A DNA stretch of 64,000 nucleotides from VRUE01 sp963730315 (GTDB lineage: Bacteria > Actinomycetota > Thermoleophilia > Solirubrobacterales > 70-9). Below, one piece after another: positions 36,952 through 45,626 of the stretch; the stretch's first letter is position 1, and every line of letters starts with the position of its first letter. The notes beneath the pieces are model-generated. The model did no database searches and was not told the origin of the DNA. It worked only from the letters and a program-made list of their open reading frames with translations. The position numbers and the translations under genes were made by a program. The DNA lies in contig CAVSRD010000012.1 in NCBI GenBank assembly GCA_963730315.1, forward strand, positions 62,001 to 126,000, written 5' to 3'.

Positions 36952-38604
36952 CTAGGCCGGGGGCACCCCGAGATAGGGAAGGGCGAACGCCGCGATCTTG
37001 CCGAACGCTGGCGCCGCCACCGACCCGCCGTAGATGTCCCCCTGCGGCTGGTCGACAATCACCGCGACCAGCAGACGCGGATTCTCGGCCGGGGCGAAGC
37101 CGATGAACGAGGCGACGTACTTTGTTTCCGAGTAGGTGCCGTTTTCGGCCACCTGCGCGGTGCCGGTCTTCCCCGCCAGGGTGTAGCCGGGCACGCTGAC
37201 CGACGAAGCGGTTCCCCCCGCTTCGAGCACGCCCTCGAGCATCGTCCGCACCTGCTTGGCGACCGCGGCGGAGATCACCCGCCGGCCGCGCGGCTCGTGC
37301 ACAGGGTGTTCTCCGACCCGCTCGATCAGCTGCGGCCGCCGCAGCACGCCGCCGTCGGCGATCGTCGCGTAGGCGGCGACCATCTGCATCGGCGTGACCG
37401 CCAGCCCTTGGCCCATCGGCAGGTTGCCCATCGTCGAGCCCGAGTATTCGTCGAGCTTCGGGACGATCCCCTGCTCCTCGGCCGGGTACTGAACGCCGGT
37501 CGGTCGGCCGAAGCCGAACCGGTCGATCCAGCGGCTGAACTTCTCGCTGCCCAGCCCTAAGCCGACCGTCACCGCGCCGATGTTGGAGGACTGGGCGAGG
37601 ATCTGGGCGACGCTGAGGGTGACGGTCGGGCGCGGCTCGGCGTCGGTGATCGTCCGGTCGGCGACATGGAGTTCCGGCGGCAGGGTGAAGGCGGTTTCCG
37701 GCGTCACCTGCCCTTCCTCCAGCGCCGCCGAGACGGTGAACGCCTTGAAGGTCGAGCCGGGCTCGTAGGTGAAGCCGGTGGCGCGGTTGAGCAGGTCTTC
37801 TGGGCTGGCGCCTTCGAGATCGGCCGGGTCGATCGGCGGCCAGTTGGCCATCGCCAGCAGCTGCGAGTTGCGGGGGTCCATAACGACCGCCGTGGCGCCC
37901 TTCGGAGCGAAGGTTTCGCCGATTTCCCCCAGCACCTGCTCGGCCTTCTTCTCGATCGCCGGGTCGAGCGTCAGCCGCAGGCTTTCGCCGTCCTCCGCTT
38001 CCTTGATGGTTTCCAGCCGGATCGGTTCGCCCAGCGCGTCCTTGACGACCCGCCGTTCGCCGTCTTCGCCGTGCAGCACCGATTCCTCATCGGCCTCGAG
38101 CCCGCTCAGCCCCTCGCCTTCCGAGCCGACCGCGCCGATCGTCTGCGCAGCCAGGTCGCCCTGCGGATAGGTTCGCCGGCTGTCGGGCAGCTCGCCGATC
38201 CCGGCCAGTTCGAGCCGGGCGACCCGCGCCGCGGTCGGCAGGTCGACTCTGCGGGCGACGTAGGCGAAGCCGGATTCCTCGGTGAGGCTTTTCAGCACCT
38301 CGCCCGTCTTCAGGCCGAGGATCGAGGCGAGCTTGGCCGCGTCCCGGCGCGGGTGCTCGACCTGGTAGGGCGTCGCGTAGATCGTCTTCGCGTCTTCGGA
38401 GACGGCGAGCGGGTTGCCGTAGCGGTCGAGAACGCTGCCGCGCAACCCCGGAACCGGGACCGCATCGGTCTGCTGGTAGGTCGCCTCGGAGGCGAGCTTC
38501 GCGCCCTGTACCCCCTGCAGCCAGAAGGCGCGCGCGGCGATCGCCAGGAAGCAGAGGAGGAATCCGGCGAAGAGAAGCCCGATCCGTCGCTCGATCGTCC
38601 GCAT
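36952..38604 (-). CDS. ftsI: Division penicillin-binding protein (FtsI/PBP2-type transpeptidase)
   Basis: A class B PBP that cross-links septal peptidoglycan alongside FtsW. It has 550 residues: an N-terminal membrane helix (LLFAGFLLCFLAIAARAFW), a dimerisation domain beginning LRGSVLDRYGNPLAV, and the transpeptidase domain with SxxK as EPGSTFKAF, SxN as QSSNIG and KTG as LAGKTGTAQ. No PASTA repeats are present at the C-terminus. It lies 7 bp after the ftsL-like gene. Confidence 0.95.
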   Translation of the reverse strand: MRTIERRIGLLFAGFLLCFLAIAARAFWLQGVQGAKLASEATYQQTDAVPVPGLRGSVLDRYGNPLAVSEDAKTIYATPYQVEHPRRDAAKLASILGLKTGEVLKSLTEESGFAYVARRVDLPTAARVARLELAGIGELPDSRRTYPQGDLAAQTIGAVGSEGEGLSGLEADEESVLHGEDGERRVVKDALGEPIRLETIKEAEDGESLRLTLDPAIEKKAEQVLGEIGETFAPKGATAVVMDPRNSQLLAMANWPPIDPADLEGASPEDLLNRATGFTYEPGSTFKAFTVSAALEEGQVTPETAFTLPPELHVADRTITDAEPRPTVTLSVAQILAQSSNIGAVTVGLGLGSEKFSRWIDRFGFGRPTGVQYPAEEQGIVPKLDEYSGSTMGNLPMGQGLAVTPMQMVAAYATIADGGVLRRPQLIERVGEHPVHEPRGRRVISAAVAKQVRTMLEGVLEAGGTASSVSVPGYTLAGKTGTAQVAENGTYSETKYVASFIGFAPAENPRLLVAVIVDQPQGDIYGGSVAAPAFGKIAAFALPYLGVPPA

Positions 38605-38611
38605 CGAGCCC

Positions 38612-39076
38612 TCAGTAGGCCGGTCCGGCGGCGGCCAGGCGGCGCGCGGCGATCTCGACGTCGCGCGGGCTCGCCCGCACGTAGCCGATCTGGTCGGCGG
38701 GCGCCGCGCTCAGCCCGAGCGCGGCGGCGTCGTGGCGGACGCGCGCCGCGCCGGAGCGCTGCGCGTCGCGGCTGCGGAGGATCGAGTTCTCCTCTTCGAG
38801 CGCTTGGATGTTCTGGCCGACGTGGCCGGCGCCGGCGGCGAGGCTGAGGGTGACCACGTTGAGCGCGACGATCCCGGCGAGCAGCACGCCGAGCACCGCG
38901 ATCCAGGCGCGGCCCCGGGTCATCCGCACCATCAGGCCGGAGTCGGGAAGGTTGCGGACCGCGGTCGCGGCGCCCGCCGCGATCGGGATCAGCTGGCCGG
39001 CGGGGCGGCGGGCGGGTGCCCTGCGACGCGGAGCGCGCGCCGGGGCGGCCCTCCGGGCGGTCGCGGCGGCCGCCAT
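38612..39076 (-). CDS. ftsL: FtsL-like septum protein
   Basis: A 154-residue bitopic membrane protein at the ftsL position between rsmH and ftsI. A basic Ala/Arg/Pro-rich cytoplasmic tail of about 55 residues leads into one membrane helix (WIAVLGVLLAGIVALNVVTL) and a short coiled-coil-like segment (VGQNIQALEEENSILRSRD), the expected FtsL architecture. Sequence similarity in this family is weak, so the call rests on position, size and topology. It is coupled to rsmH by TGATG. Confidence 0.8.
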   Translation of the reverse strand: MAAAATARRAAPARAPRRRAPARRPAGQLIPIAAGAATAVRNLPDSGLMVRMTRGRAWIAVLGVLLAGIVALNVVTLSLAAGAGHVGQNIQALEEENSILRSRDAQRSGAARVRHDAAALGLSAAPADQIGYVRASPRDVEIAARRLAAAGPAY

Positions 39077-40020
39077 CAGGCGGCGCTCCCGGCGGACTGG
39101 GCGGCGGCGACCTTCACGCCGGCGCGCAGGTGGGCGGACTTGGAGCGTGGGTTGGCGGCGACCTCGCCGGCCTGCGGTGAGACCGGACGGCGGGTCAGCA
39201 GCTCCGCTTCGGGCTCGCGGCCGCAGGCGCAGACCGGCAGCTCGGGCGGGCAGATGCAGCCACGGGCCCGGTCGGCGAGGAAGCGCTTCACCCGGCGGTC
39301 CTCCAGCGAGTGGAAGGAGATCGCAGCGAGGCGGCCGCCGATCGGCAGCATCCCCCAGGCTGTCGGCAAGGCGTCGTCGAGCGAGTCGAGCTCGCCGTTG
39401 ACCGCGATCCGCACCGCCTGGAAGGTGCGCTTGGCCGGGTGGCCGCCGCCGAACCGCGCCGACGCCGGGATCCCGGCCTTGACCGCGGCGACCAGCTCCG
39501 AGGTGGTGCGCAGCGGGCGGCGGCGGACGATCTCGCGGGCGATCCCGCTTGCGTAGCGCTCCTCGCCGAAGCGGCGCAGGGCCTGGGCGATCCGCGACTC
39601 CGGCCACTCGTTGAGCAGGTCGGCGGCGCTGAGCTGCTGTCGGGTGTCCATCCGCATGTCGAGCGGCGCCTCGTAGGAGTAGGAGAAGCCCCGCTCCCTG
39701 GCGTCGACCTGCATCGAGGACATTCCGAGGTCCAGGTAGACCATGTCTGGGCGGATGCCTTCGCCGCGCAATGCACGAAGCCCTGCCGCGTAGTCGGATC
39801 CGAGGAAGCCGGTGCGGCAGGGCGCCTCGGCGGCGAAGCACTCGAAGCGGGCCTCGGCCGCCGGGTCGCGGTCGATGCAGAACAGGGTCCCCTGCGGTCC
39901 GATCGCCGGGGCGATCTGCCGCGCGTGACCGCCGCCGCCGAAGGTGCAGTCGACCGCCGTCTGGCCCGGCTCGGGGGCGAGCAGGGAGGTCAGCTCTGCG
40001 GCAAGGACTGGTTCGTGCAT
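39076..40020 (-). CDS. rsmH: 16S rRNA (cytosine(1402)-N4)-methyltransferase
   Basis: RsmH (MraW) methylates N4 of C1402 in 16S rRNA. From ATG 40020 the protein has 314 residues and begins MHEPVLAAELTSLLAP, the family start; ATG 40041 is a possible upstream start. The SAM motif is DCTFGGGGHARQIA, a second block is VYLDLGMSSMQVD, and the late block is ISFHSLEDRRVKRF. A Cys-rich ICPPELPVCACG segment lies near the C-terminus, as usual. Confidence 0.95.
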   Translation of the reverse strand: MHEPVLAAELTSLLAPEPGQTAVDCTFGGGGHARQIAPAIGPQGTLFCIDRDPAAEARFECFAAEAPCRTGFLGSDYAAGLRALRGEGIRPDMVYLDLGMSSMQVDARERGFSYSYEAPLDMRMDTRQQLSAADLLNEWPESRIAQALRRFGEERYASGIAREIVRRRPLRTTSELVAAVKAGIPASARFGGGHPAKRTFQAVRIAVNGELDSLDDALPTAWGMLPIGGRLAAISFHSLEDRRVKRFLADRARGCICPPELPVCACGREPEAELLTRRPVSPQAGEVAANPRSKSAHLRAGVKVAAAQSAGSAA

Positions 40021-40106
40021 CGTCACAATGGCTTCGCCCATGCTCCGCTCACGGAAATCAGATATGGACGTTCGCTCCGCATAGGCTCGCATTTGACTCG
40101 AACGTC

Positions 40107-40571
40107 CTAACCGACCCCGGATGTTCCCCGGTCGGGAGTCTCTGTGCCGGCCAGACCCTCGGCGATCTCCGGGGCGGAGGCGTCCAGCTCCTCCTCCTGT
40201 TTGGCCCACGCCTCGGCGTTCCAGATCTCCAGGTACTCGCCGGCGCCGATCACCACACAGGGGCCGGAGAGGCTGGCGTGCTCGATCAGCGGCCTGGGGA
40301 TGCGGATGCGGCCGGCCGAGTCGAGCTTCTCGTCGAAGGAGCCGCCGTGGAAGCGGCGGCGCAGGCGGCGCGCATCGCTGCCGAACGGGCTGTGCGGCGC
40401 CAGGAAACGATCGGAGAGCTGCTCGAACTCAGCGGTCGTATGCACCCAGACGCAGGGGTCGAAACCCTTGGAGAGAACAATCCCGTCGGAGAGCGGGGCG
40501 CGGAACCGCGAGGGGACCGTGAGCCGATCCTTGGAATCGAGGCTGTGCTCGTAGAGACCCCGAAATGCCAT
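40107..40571 (-). CDS. mraZ: Transcriptional regulator MraZ
   Basis: MraZ is an AbrB-fold DNA-binding protein that represses the dcw operon it heads. The 154 residues hold two SpoVT/AbrB-like repeats: DSKDRLTVPSRFRAPL near the N-terminus and LDSAGRIRIPRPLIEHA near residue 90. Both DxxxR cores are present. It is the first gene after the mapped promoter with MraZ-box repeats, consistent with autoregulation. Confidence 0.95.
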   Translation of the reverse strand: MAFRGLYEHSLDSKDRLTVPSRFRAPLSDGIVLSKGFDPCVWVHTTAEFEQLSDRFLAPHSPFGSDARRLRRRFHGGSFDEKLDSAGRIRIPRPLIEHASLSGPCVVIGAGEYLEIWNAEAWAKQEEELDASAPEIAEGLAGTETPDRGTSGVG

Positions 40572-40670
40572 CCCCGTGGCGTCCTTTCTGACCTGGAAGG
40601 AGAAGAGTTAGGACCGGAGTAATGAGGTGGGAGGAGCCTCACCACCCCGGTCCTGGGCTTCAACTCGAGC

Positions 40671-40698
40671 GCCACCATACCCCACTTCACCCCACTTT
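40671..40698 (-). promoter_or_regulatory. MraZ box: three 10-bp-spaced GTGG repeats
   Basis: On the minus strand three units follow one another with a 10-bp period: AAAGTGGG, GAAGTGGG and a weaker ATGGTGGC. MraZ family proteins bind direct repeats of TGGG or GTGG upstream of mraZ. The period of about one helical turn and the placement 100 bp before mraZ match a multimeric MraZ operator. Confidence 0.8.
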
Positions 40699-40702
40699 GC
40701 AA
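40674..40702 (-). promoter_or_regulatory. Sigma-70 promoter of the dcw cluster
   Basis: TTGCAA (40702-40697) and TATGGT (40679-40674) lie 17 bp apart on the minus strand. The MraZ repeats fill the spacer and touch both hexamers, so MraZ binding would block polymerase directly. The predicted transcript starts near 40667 and reads into mraZ, whose ATG follows an AAAGGA site. Confidence 0.78.
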
Positions 40703-40762
40703 CACAAACCCAAACGTCCGCGCCAAGCGCAAGCTCGGTTGCAGGCGCTAGGCTGGAGTCCG

Positions 40763-41299
40763 GTGAGCGAACGAGGACCACCGACCGCCGCTATCGCGGT
40801 GCTCGCGAGCGCTGCACTGGCGATTGCCGCAGCGGTTCCGGCCGCTGCCGGAACGGCGGGGCGCACTCCGCACCTCGGCCTCAACGGCTACGGCGCTATC
40901 CAGCTCGGCAGCCCGCCGCGCACCGTGCGAGCAAAGCTCGGCGACCCGCTCACCTGCTTTCACCTCGGGGGTCGCTGCGTTTGCGCTCGCGCCACCGCCG
41001 GAACGCCCGACCTGACCTTCGTGTTCGGGCTGGACGGCCGTGCCGGGCTGGACGTCTTGTTCACCGAATCGCGCGCCGTCGCAGGCCCCCGCGGCCTGCG
41101 AGTGGGTGACCGCATCGGACGCATGCGGCGCCTCTTCCCGCACACGCACCGGCTGCGCCGGCCCGGCTACCCGGGCTTCGAGCGGTTCAGCTTCGCGCGG
41201 GGAAGCCGCGGCCTGCTCGCCGAGACCCGCCACGGGCGGATCGTGATGCTGGTGACCGGCAAGAAGCGGTTCCTCGCCTACGACGAGTTCTGCGCCTAG
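40763..41299 (+). CDS. Secreted protein of unknown function
   Basis: A 178-residue exported protein divergent from mraZ. GTG 40763 follows GGAG and is succeeded by a signal peptide (ATAALAVL-like hydrophobic stretch AIAVLASAALAIAAAVPAAA) with a probable cleavage after AAAG. The mature part begins LGLNGYGAIQLGSPPRTVRA, a pattern like small lipoprotein/BamE-type domains in which a helix follows IRLGM-x-VRxxLG. Four Cys residues, including CVCA, are visible. It was not recognised as a named family. Its promoter must lie within the MraZ-regulated intergenic region. Confidence 0.72.
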   Translation: MSERGPPTAAIAVLASAALAIAAAVPAAAGTAGRTPHLGLNGYGAIQLGSPPRTVRAKLGDPLTCFHLGGRCVCARATAGTPDLTFVFGLDGRAGLDVLFTESRAVAGPRGLRVGDRIGRMRRLFPHTHRLRRPGYPGFERFSFARGSRGLLAETRHGRIVMLVTGKKRFLAYDEFCA

Positions 41300-41330
41300 T
41301 GACATCCCCCAGAGGCGGGCGCCGGGTGGC

Positions 41331-42152
41331 TCAAAACCCACCGAGCAGGACGTCTGCGTTGGCGATCAGCCCTGCGGCGATCATCAGCAGCACGGAGGGG
41401 ACCAGGATCAGCGCCACCACGAGCTGGATCTTCGGAGCCGCGCGGGCGGCTCGCTCCTCCACCGCGCGGCGCTGGTCGCGGCGCAGAGCCGCCGCCTGAC
41501 GGCGCAGCTGATCCGCGAGCGGCGAGCCGAGGCGGCGCGAGCGCTCGATCGAGGCACAGAGGGTGGCGACCTCGCCGCCGGGCACGCGCGTCCGCAGGGC
41601 CCGCAGCGCCTCCGGCAGCGGCCGCCCGCAGGAAAGCTCGGCGACGGCGATCCGCAGCTCCTCGGCGAGCGGGCCCTTACCCGCTCGGGCGATCTCCTCG
41701 AAGCCGGCCGCCGGGCTGCGCCCCGAGGCTGTGGCGACGGCGAGCAGGTCGAGCGCGTCGGGAAGTGCGCCGAGCAGGCGGCGCCGGCGGCGGCGCGCCT
41801 CGCGCTCCAGCAGTGCGTCGGGGAGCACGAAACCGGCGGCCGGCATCCCCACCGCGACCAGGATCGCGATCCGCCCTGGCGCGGCCGGAGCCGCGGCCGC
41901 CGCCGCGATGCCCCCCGCGGCGGTGGCGGCCAGCTTCGCCAGCAGCACCGCGCCGATCGAGACGCGCGAGTCGAGGCCGGCGCGCGAGAGGCGGCCGGGC
42001 AGTCCCAACCGCAGCGCCGCGCTCGCCGAGCGCCCGCGCGTCAGCAGGTTGAGCGGTGAGGAGCCAGCCACGCGGCGCACCGGCCGCAGCTCGCGCAGCG
42101 CCGCGCAGGCGAGCAGCGCGGCGGCCGCGGCGAGCAGGCCGGGGATGCTCAC
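41331..42152 (-). CDS. tadC: TadC-like type II/IV secretion inner-membrane protein
   Basis: A 273-residue membrane protein with a T2SSF-type core: the LLGALPDALDLLAVATASGRS block followed by cytoplasmic helices and two C-terminal membrane helices (here shown as LLGALPDALDLLAV). TadC and TadB form the platform for Tad/Flp pilus assembly. GTG 42152 overlaps the tadB stop. It ends this five-gene Tad set; no pilin gene follows in the window. Confidence 0.84.
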   Translation of the reverse strand: MSIPGLLAAAAALLACAALRELRPVRRVAGSSPLNLLTRGRSASAALRLGLPGRLSRAGLDSRVSIGAVLLAKLAATAAGGIAAAAAAPAAPGRIAILVAVGMPAAGFVLPDALLEREARRRRRRLLGALPDALDLLAVATASGRSPAAGFEEIARAGKGPLAEELRIAVAELSCGRPLPEALRALRTRVPGGEVATLCASIERSRRLGSPLADQLRRQAAALRRDQRRAVEERAARAAPKIQLVVALILVPSVLLMIAAGLIANADVLLGGF

Positions 42153-42985
42153 TCGACGACCCGCGAGAGGCGGCGGATCGCCACGAAGCCGGCGAGCTGC
42201 AGGGCGGCGGCGAGGCCGACCAGCACCGCGGACGCCGGGGACCCCAGCACCCCGGCGAGGAAGCCCGGCTGGATCAGCTCGGCGAAGAGGGCGCCGCCGC
42301 TCGGCATCGCGACGACCAGCAGGCCGGTGAAGCGGGCCTGGGCGGTCGCAGACCGGGCGTCGTCCGCCGCCCGGTCGCGCTCCGCCGCGCCGGCGGCGAA
42401 GCGGCGCAAGAGGCCGGCGAGGTCGCCGCCGGCCAGCCGCTGGCTGAGCAGAGCGGCGGCGAAGGCGTCGACCCTGGCCGAACGCATCCGCCGCCGCCAA
42501 CCCGCGACCGCCTCGCCGGTCGGCGCCCCGATCTCGAGCTCGGCCCCGAGCCGCACCAGCTCGACTGCAGCCGGGCCGTCGAGCGAGGCCGCGGCGGCGG
42601 GCAGCGAGGCGCGCAGAGAGCGGCCCGCCGAGAGCGAGTCGGCGATCGCGGCGGCCACTTCGGGGAGGGCCCGCTCGACCGCCCTGCGGTAGCGCCGGCG
42701 GCGGCTCGAGATCGCCCAGGCCGCCAGGCCGGGGCCGGCGATCCCGAGCGGCAGCGCGACCGACGACCCGGCGAGGAACCAGCCGCCGAGCAGCGCGGCG
42801 CCCGCCCCGACCGCAGCGAGGCGGCGACGCTCGACGCTCGATGGCGCGTAGCCCTCCCGCCCCGCACGGCGCAGCGGCTCAAGCGCCAGCCGCAGCCAGT
42901 GGACCGCGGCCGGGCTCGCCAGCACCGCCTCGCGCGCGGCGAGGGCGGCCAGACCGCCGGCTGCTGCGCCCGCCAGGATCAGCAT
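42149..42985 (-). CDS. tadB: TadB-like secretion inner-membrane protein
   Basis: A 278-residue partner of TadC with an N-terminal membrane region (to about residue 95), a T2SSF cytoplasmic domain containing ALPEVAAAIADSLSAGRSLR, and C-terminal membrane helices ending VAIRRLSRVVE. It is coupled to tadC and lies 160 bp downstream of tadA; that gap holds a short inverted repeat and no gene. Confidence 0.84.
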   Translation of the reverse strand: MLILAGAAAGGLAALAAREAVLASPAAVHWLRLALEPLRRAGREGYAPSSVERRRLAAVGAGAALLGGWFLAGSSVALPLGIAGPGLAAWAISSRRRRYRRAVERALPEVAAAIADSLSAGRSLRASLPAAAASLDGPAAVELVRLGAELEIGAPTGEAVAGWRRRMRSARVDAFAAALLSQRLAGGDLAGLLRRFAAGAAERDRAADDARSATAQARFTGLLVVAMPSGGALFAELIQPGFLAGVLGSPASAVLVGLAAALQLAGFVAIRRLSRVVE

Positions 42986-43060
42986 GAGTGGTCCATCCGG
43001 TAGGTCCGGGGCCTATCTGGCGAGCGAAAATCGAGCACGCCGCGGACGCAGGGAGGCCGA

Positions 43061-43074
43061 ATAGTGAGCACTAT
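43061..43074. repeat. Inverted repeat ATAGTG-AG-CACTAT between tadA and tadB
   Basis: A 14-bp sequence with perfect 6-bp arms around two central bases lies in the 160-bp gap between the secretion ATPase and tadB. It is much more AT-rich than its surroundings. It could be an operator for a separate tadB-tadC promoter or a short RNA hairpin. Confidence 0.45.
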
Positions 43075-43145
43075 GCGGCCGACCGAGGACAAAGGCGGGC
43101 GAAGGTTTGCAGCCGCCAGATGGGTGCCGGGATTTGCCGGGTGGA

Positions 43146-44234
43146 TCACTGGACCTCGGCGATCTCGGCGACGCGGCGTGCGCCGTCGGGGCGGCGCTCC
43201 AGCTGGACCACCAGGTCGACGCCCCTACGCACCTGGCCGGCGATCGCCTCGTGCGGCAGGCCGAGCCCCGCCATCAGGGCTAGCGTCTCCAACCTGCGCA
43301 GCGCGTCGGCCGGCGAGTTGGCGTGCACGGTGGAGAGCGCCCCGTCGTGCCCCGTGTTGAGCGCGGTAAGCAGATCGAGCGCCTCGGCGCCGCGCACCTC
43401 GCCGATCACGATCCGGTCCGGCCGCATCCGCAGGGCGTTGCGCAGCAGGTCGCGGATCGTCACCTCCCCCCTGCCCTCGACGCTCGGTGGGCGGCTCTCC
43501 AGCCGCACCACGTGCCGCTGGCGCAGCCTCAGCTCCGCCGCGTCCTCGATCGTCACCACCCGCTCGCCGGCACCGATGAAGCCAGAGAGGGCGTTGAGCA
43601 GGGTCGTCTTGCCCGAGCCGGTGCCGCCGCTGACCAGAATGCTGCGCCGCCCCGCGACCGCCCGCCGCAGCAGCCCAAGCTGCTCCCCGTCGAGCGTGCC
43701 GAGCTCGAGCAGCTCGCGCGGTCCCGGTCGCCGCGCCCCGAAGCGGCGGATCGAGAGCGCCGGGCCGTCGATCGCCAGCGGCGGGATCACCACGTTGACC
43801 CGCGAGCCGTCGGCGAGCCGCGCGTCGACCATCGGGCTCAGCTCGTCGACCCGTCGTCCCAGCGGGGCGAGGATCCGCTCGACCGCATTGCGCAGCTCCT
43901 CCTCGTCGGCAAAGGCGACGCCGGCCGGCTCGATCCGCCCTCCCCGCTCGACGAAGACCCGGTCCGGACCGTTGACCATCACCTCCTCCACGTCAGGGTC
44001 GGCGAGCAGATCCTCCAGCGGCCCGAGCCCGACCGTGTCGCGCAGGATCCGCCCGACGACGGCGTCGCGATCCTCCGCACCGAGCAGCGCCGCCTCCTCG
44101 TCGACCAGCTCGCGCACCTCCTCGCCGAACCCGCCGCTCGGCTGGGCGCCTGCCGCGGCGCCGGCGCGGCGGCGCTCGATCAGCCGCTCGCGCAGCTCTA
44201 CCGACAGCTCCTCGAGGTGCCGCCGCCGCGCCAC
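43146..44234 (-). CDS. tadA: Tad/CpaF-family secretion ATPase
   Basis: The hexameric ATPase that powers Tad pilus assembly. It has 362 residues, with the N-terminal domain motif LADPDVEEVMVNGPDRVFVE, Walker A SGGTGSGKTTLLNAL, the Asp box/Walker B region RMRPDRIVIGEVRGAEALD and the His box TGHDGALSTVHANSP. It is seven bases after the RcpC-like gene and belongs to the operon that begins with the two-component genes. Confidence 0.92.
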   Translation of the reverse strand: MARRRHLEELSVELRERLIERRRAGAAAGAQPSGGFGEEVRELVDEEAALLGAEDRDAVVGRILRDTVGLGPLEDLLADPDVEEVMVNGPDRVFVERGGRIEPAGVAFADEEELRNAVERILAPLGRRVDELSPMVDARLADGSRVNVVIPPLAIDGPALSIRRFGARRPGPRELLELGTLDGEQLGLLRRAVAGRRSILVSGGTGSGKTTLLNALSGFIGAGERVVTIEDAAELRLRQRHVVRLESRPPSVEGRGEVTIRDLLRNALRMRPDRIVIGEVRGAEALDLLTALNTGHDGALSTVHANSPADALRRLETLALMAGLGLPHEAIAGQVRRGVDLVVQLERRPDGARRVAEIAEVQ

Positions 44235-44241
44235 GCCCCGC

Positions 44242-44898
44242 CTACCCCCTGGGCAGCAGGGTGATCCGGCGCGCGAAGCTCTCGGCGGCGATCAGCCGCA
44301 GCGCCTGCCGCCTGGTCAACCCCAGCGTCGCCTCGGCGACGTTGCCCGACTCGGCGTCTTCAGAGCCGGGCCTCAGCGCCAGCAGCGGCACCGCCGGCGC
44401 AGCGATGTAGGTGCGCGCCGCACCGGCGGCGCTCGGTTCGCCGGTCACCACCACGTCGACCTTCTCCCCGGAGGCGATCGGGCCGGCGCCGAGCAGCGCG
44501 CCGGCCCCGCTGACCGCGATCTCGACCGGGCGGCGGCCGCCGCCCAGGCGGCGCCGGCGCCCCTCGCCCCGGCGCGCCGCTCCGAGCTGTGCGGCGAGCA
44601 GGTAGGAGCCGCTCGGCAGCGTCGCCCGCGGCGCGAGCCCCAGCGCTTCGGCCGGGGCGGCGAGGGCGCCCGGTGGAACGAACCGCGCGGGGACGCGCCG
44701 CGTCGCCAGCGCCCTTCCGACCTCGCGCGGTCCGATCTTGCGACCGGCCGGGAGGCGTGAGTCGAGGACGACGACCGGCCGCAGCGGGCCGTAGCCGCGG
44801 GCGATTCTGGCGCCGTAGCGGTCGGCGATCGCCGCCGCCGCTGCGGCAGCGACCAGCGCGAGCAGCCCGAAGGCGACGGCGCGGCCACGGCGGCTCAT
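44242..44898 (-). CDS. RcpC/CpaB-like SAF-domain pilus assembly protein
   Basis: A 218-residue protein with one N-terminal membrane helix (GLLALVAAAAAAAIADRYG) and an SAF-type domain beginning VVVLDSRLPAGRKIGPREV, then PSGSYLLAAQLG and VDVVVTGEP. RcpC/CpaB proteins are periplasmic or peri-membrane parts of Tad systems. The ATG at 44898 overlaps the histidine kinase stop (ATGA). Confidence 0.78.
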   Translation of the reverse strand: MSRRGRAVAFGLLALVAAAAAAAIADRYGARIARGYGPLRPVVVLDSRLPAGRKIGPREVGRALATRRVPARFVPPGALAAPAEALGLAPRATLPSGSYLLAAQLGAARRGEGRRRRLGGGRRPVEIAVSGAGALLGAGPIASGEKVDVVVTGEPSAAGAARTYIAAPAVPLLALRPGSEDAESGNVAEATLGLTRRQALRLIAAESFARRITLLPRG

Positions 44899-45626
44899 GT
44901 AGCCAGCTCCCCGGGCCGGTCCACCAGCGGCAGCTCGAACACGGCGAACGAGCCGCAGTCGGAGCGCCGCAGCGCGAAGCGGCCCCGGTGTGCCGCCGCG
45001 ACCCGTCTCACCACGGCCAGCCCGTGCCCGTGCCGCCGCCTGCCGGAAAGGCGGGCGATCACCTCGGCCGGCGTGTCGCGCCGCGAGTCGGGCCGCGATG
45101 CGCGGCCGGAGTCGGCGACGACGATCCGCAGCCGCTCGCCTTGCCGGCGCGCCTCGACCGTGACGGTCGGCCCGCCGTGCTCGATCGCATTGACGATCAG
45201 GTTGTCGAGCGCCTGCGAGAGCGCCACACGGTCTCCGGCGACCACCGCCTCGCCGCCCCACCACCCCAGCGCAAGCGAGCCCCCGGCGACGCTCGCCCGC
45301 GCCCTCCAGCGCCCGACCGCCGCGGCGACCAGCGGGCGCACCCGGACCTCCTCCCGTGGCCCGCCCAGCGCAGCGCCGCCGTTTACCTCGCGTTCGAGCC
45401 GCTTCAGCGCCGCCGCCGCCAGCTGCACCGAGCTCTCGACCGCGCGTGGCGACGCAACCTCCCGCCCGCCCGCCAGGGCGAGCGCCTGCAGCGGGCGGCG
45501 CAGCTCGTGCAGCGCCTCGTTGAGCGCGGCTCGGCGGCGGCCGGCGCGCAGCCCCCGCGCGGTCACCGCCGCGGCAAACGAGGCGGCGAGCGGCCAGCCA
45601 ACGACGATCTCCAGCAGCTCGATCAC
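44895..45626 (-). CDS. Sensor histidine kinase, short form
   Basis: A 243-residue kinase with a single short N-terminal hydrophobic segment and no evident extracellular sensor domain. The H box is LHELRRPLQAL (phospho-acceptor His), the N box DNLIVNAIEHGG, and the G-box region RRHGHGLAVVRRVAAAHRG. It is encoded immediately after its response regulator with a GTGA overlap. The input signal is unknown; it may be sensed in the membrane or through a partner. Confidence 0.88.
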   Translation of the reverse strand: MIELLEIVVGWPLAASFAAAVTARGLRAGRRRAALNEALHELRRPLQALALAGGREVASPRAVESSVQLAAAALKRLEREVNGGAALGGPREEVRVRPLVAAAVGRWRARASVAGGSLALGWWGGEAVVAGDRVALSQALDNLIVNAIEHGGPTVTVEARRQGERLRIVVADSGRASRPDSRRDTPAEVIARLSGRRRHGHGLAVVRRVAAAHRGRFALRRSDCGSFAVFELPLVDRPGELAT

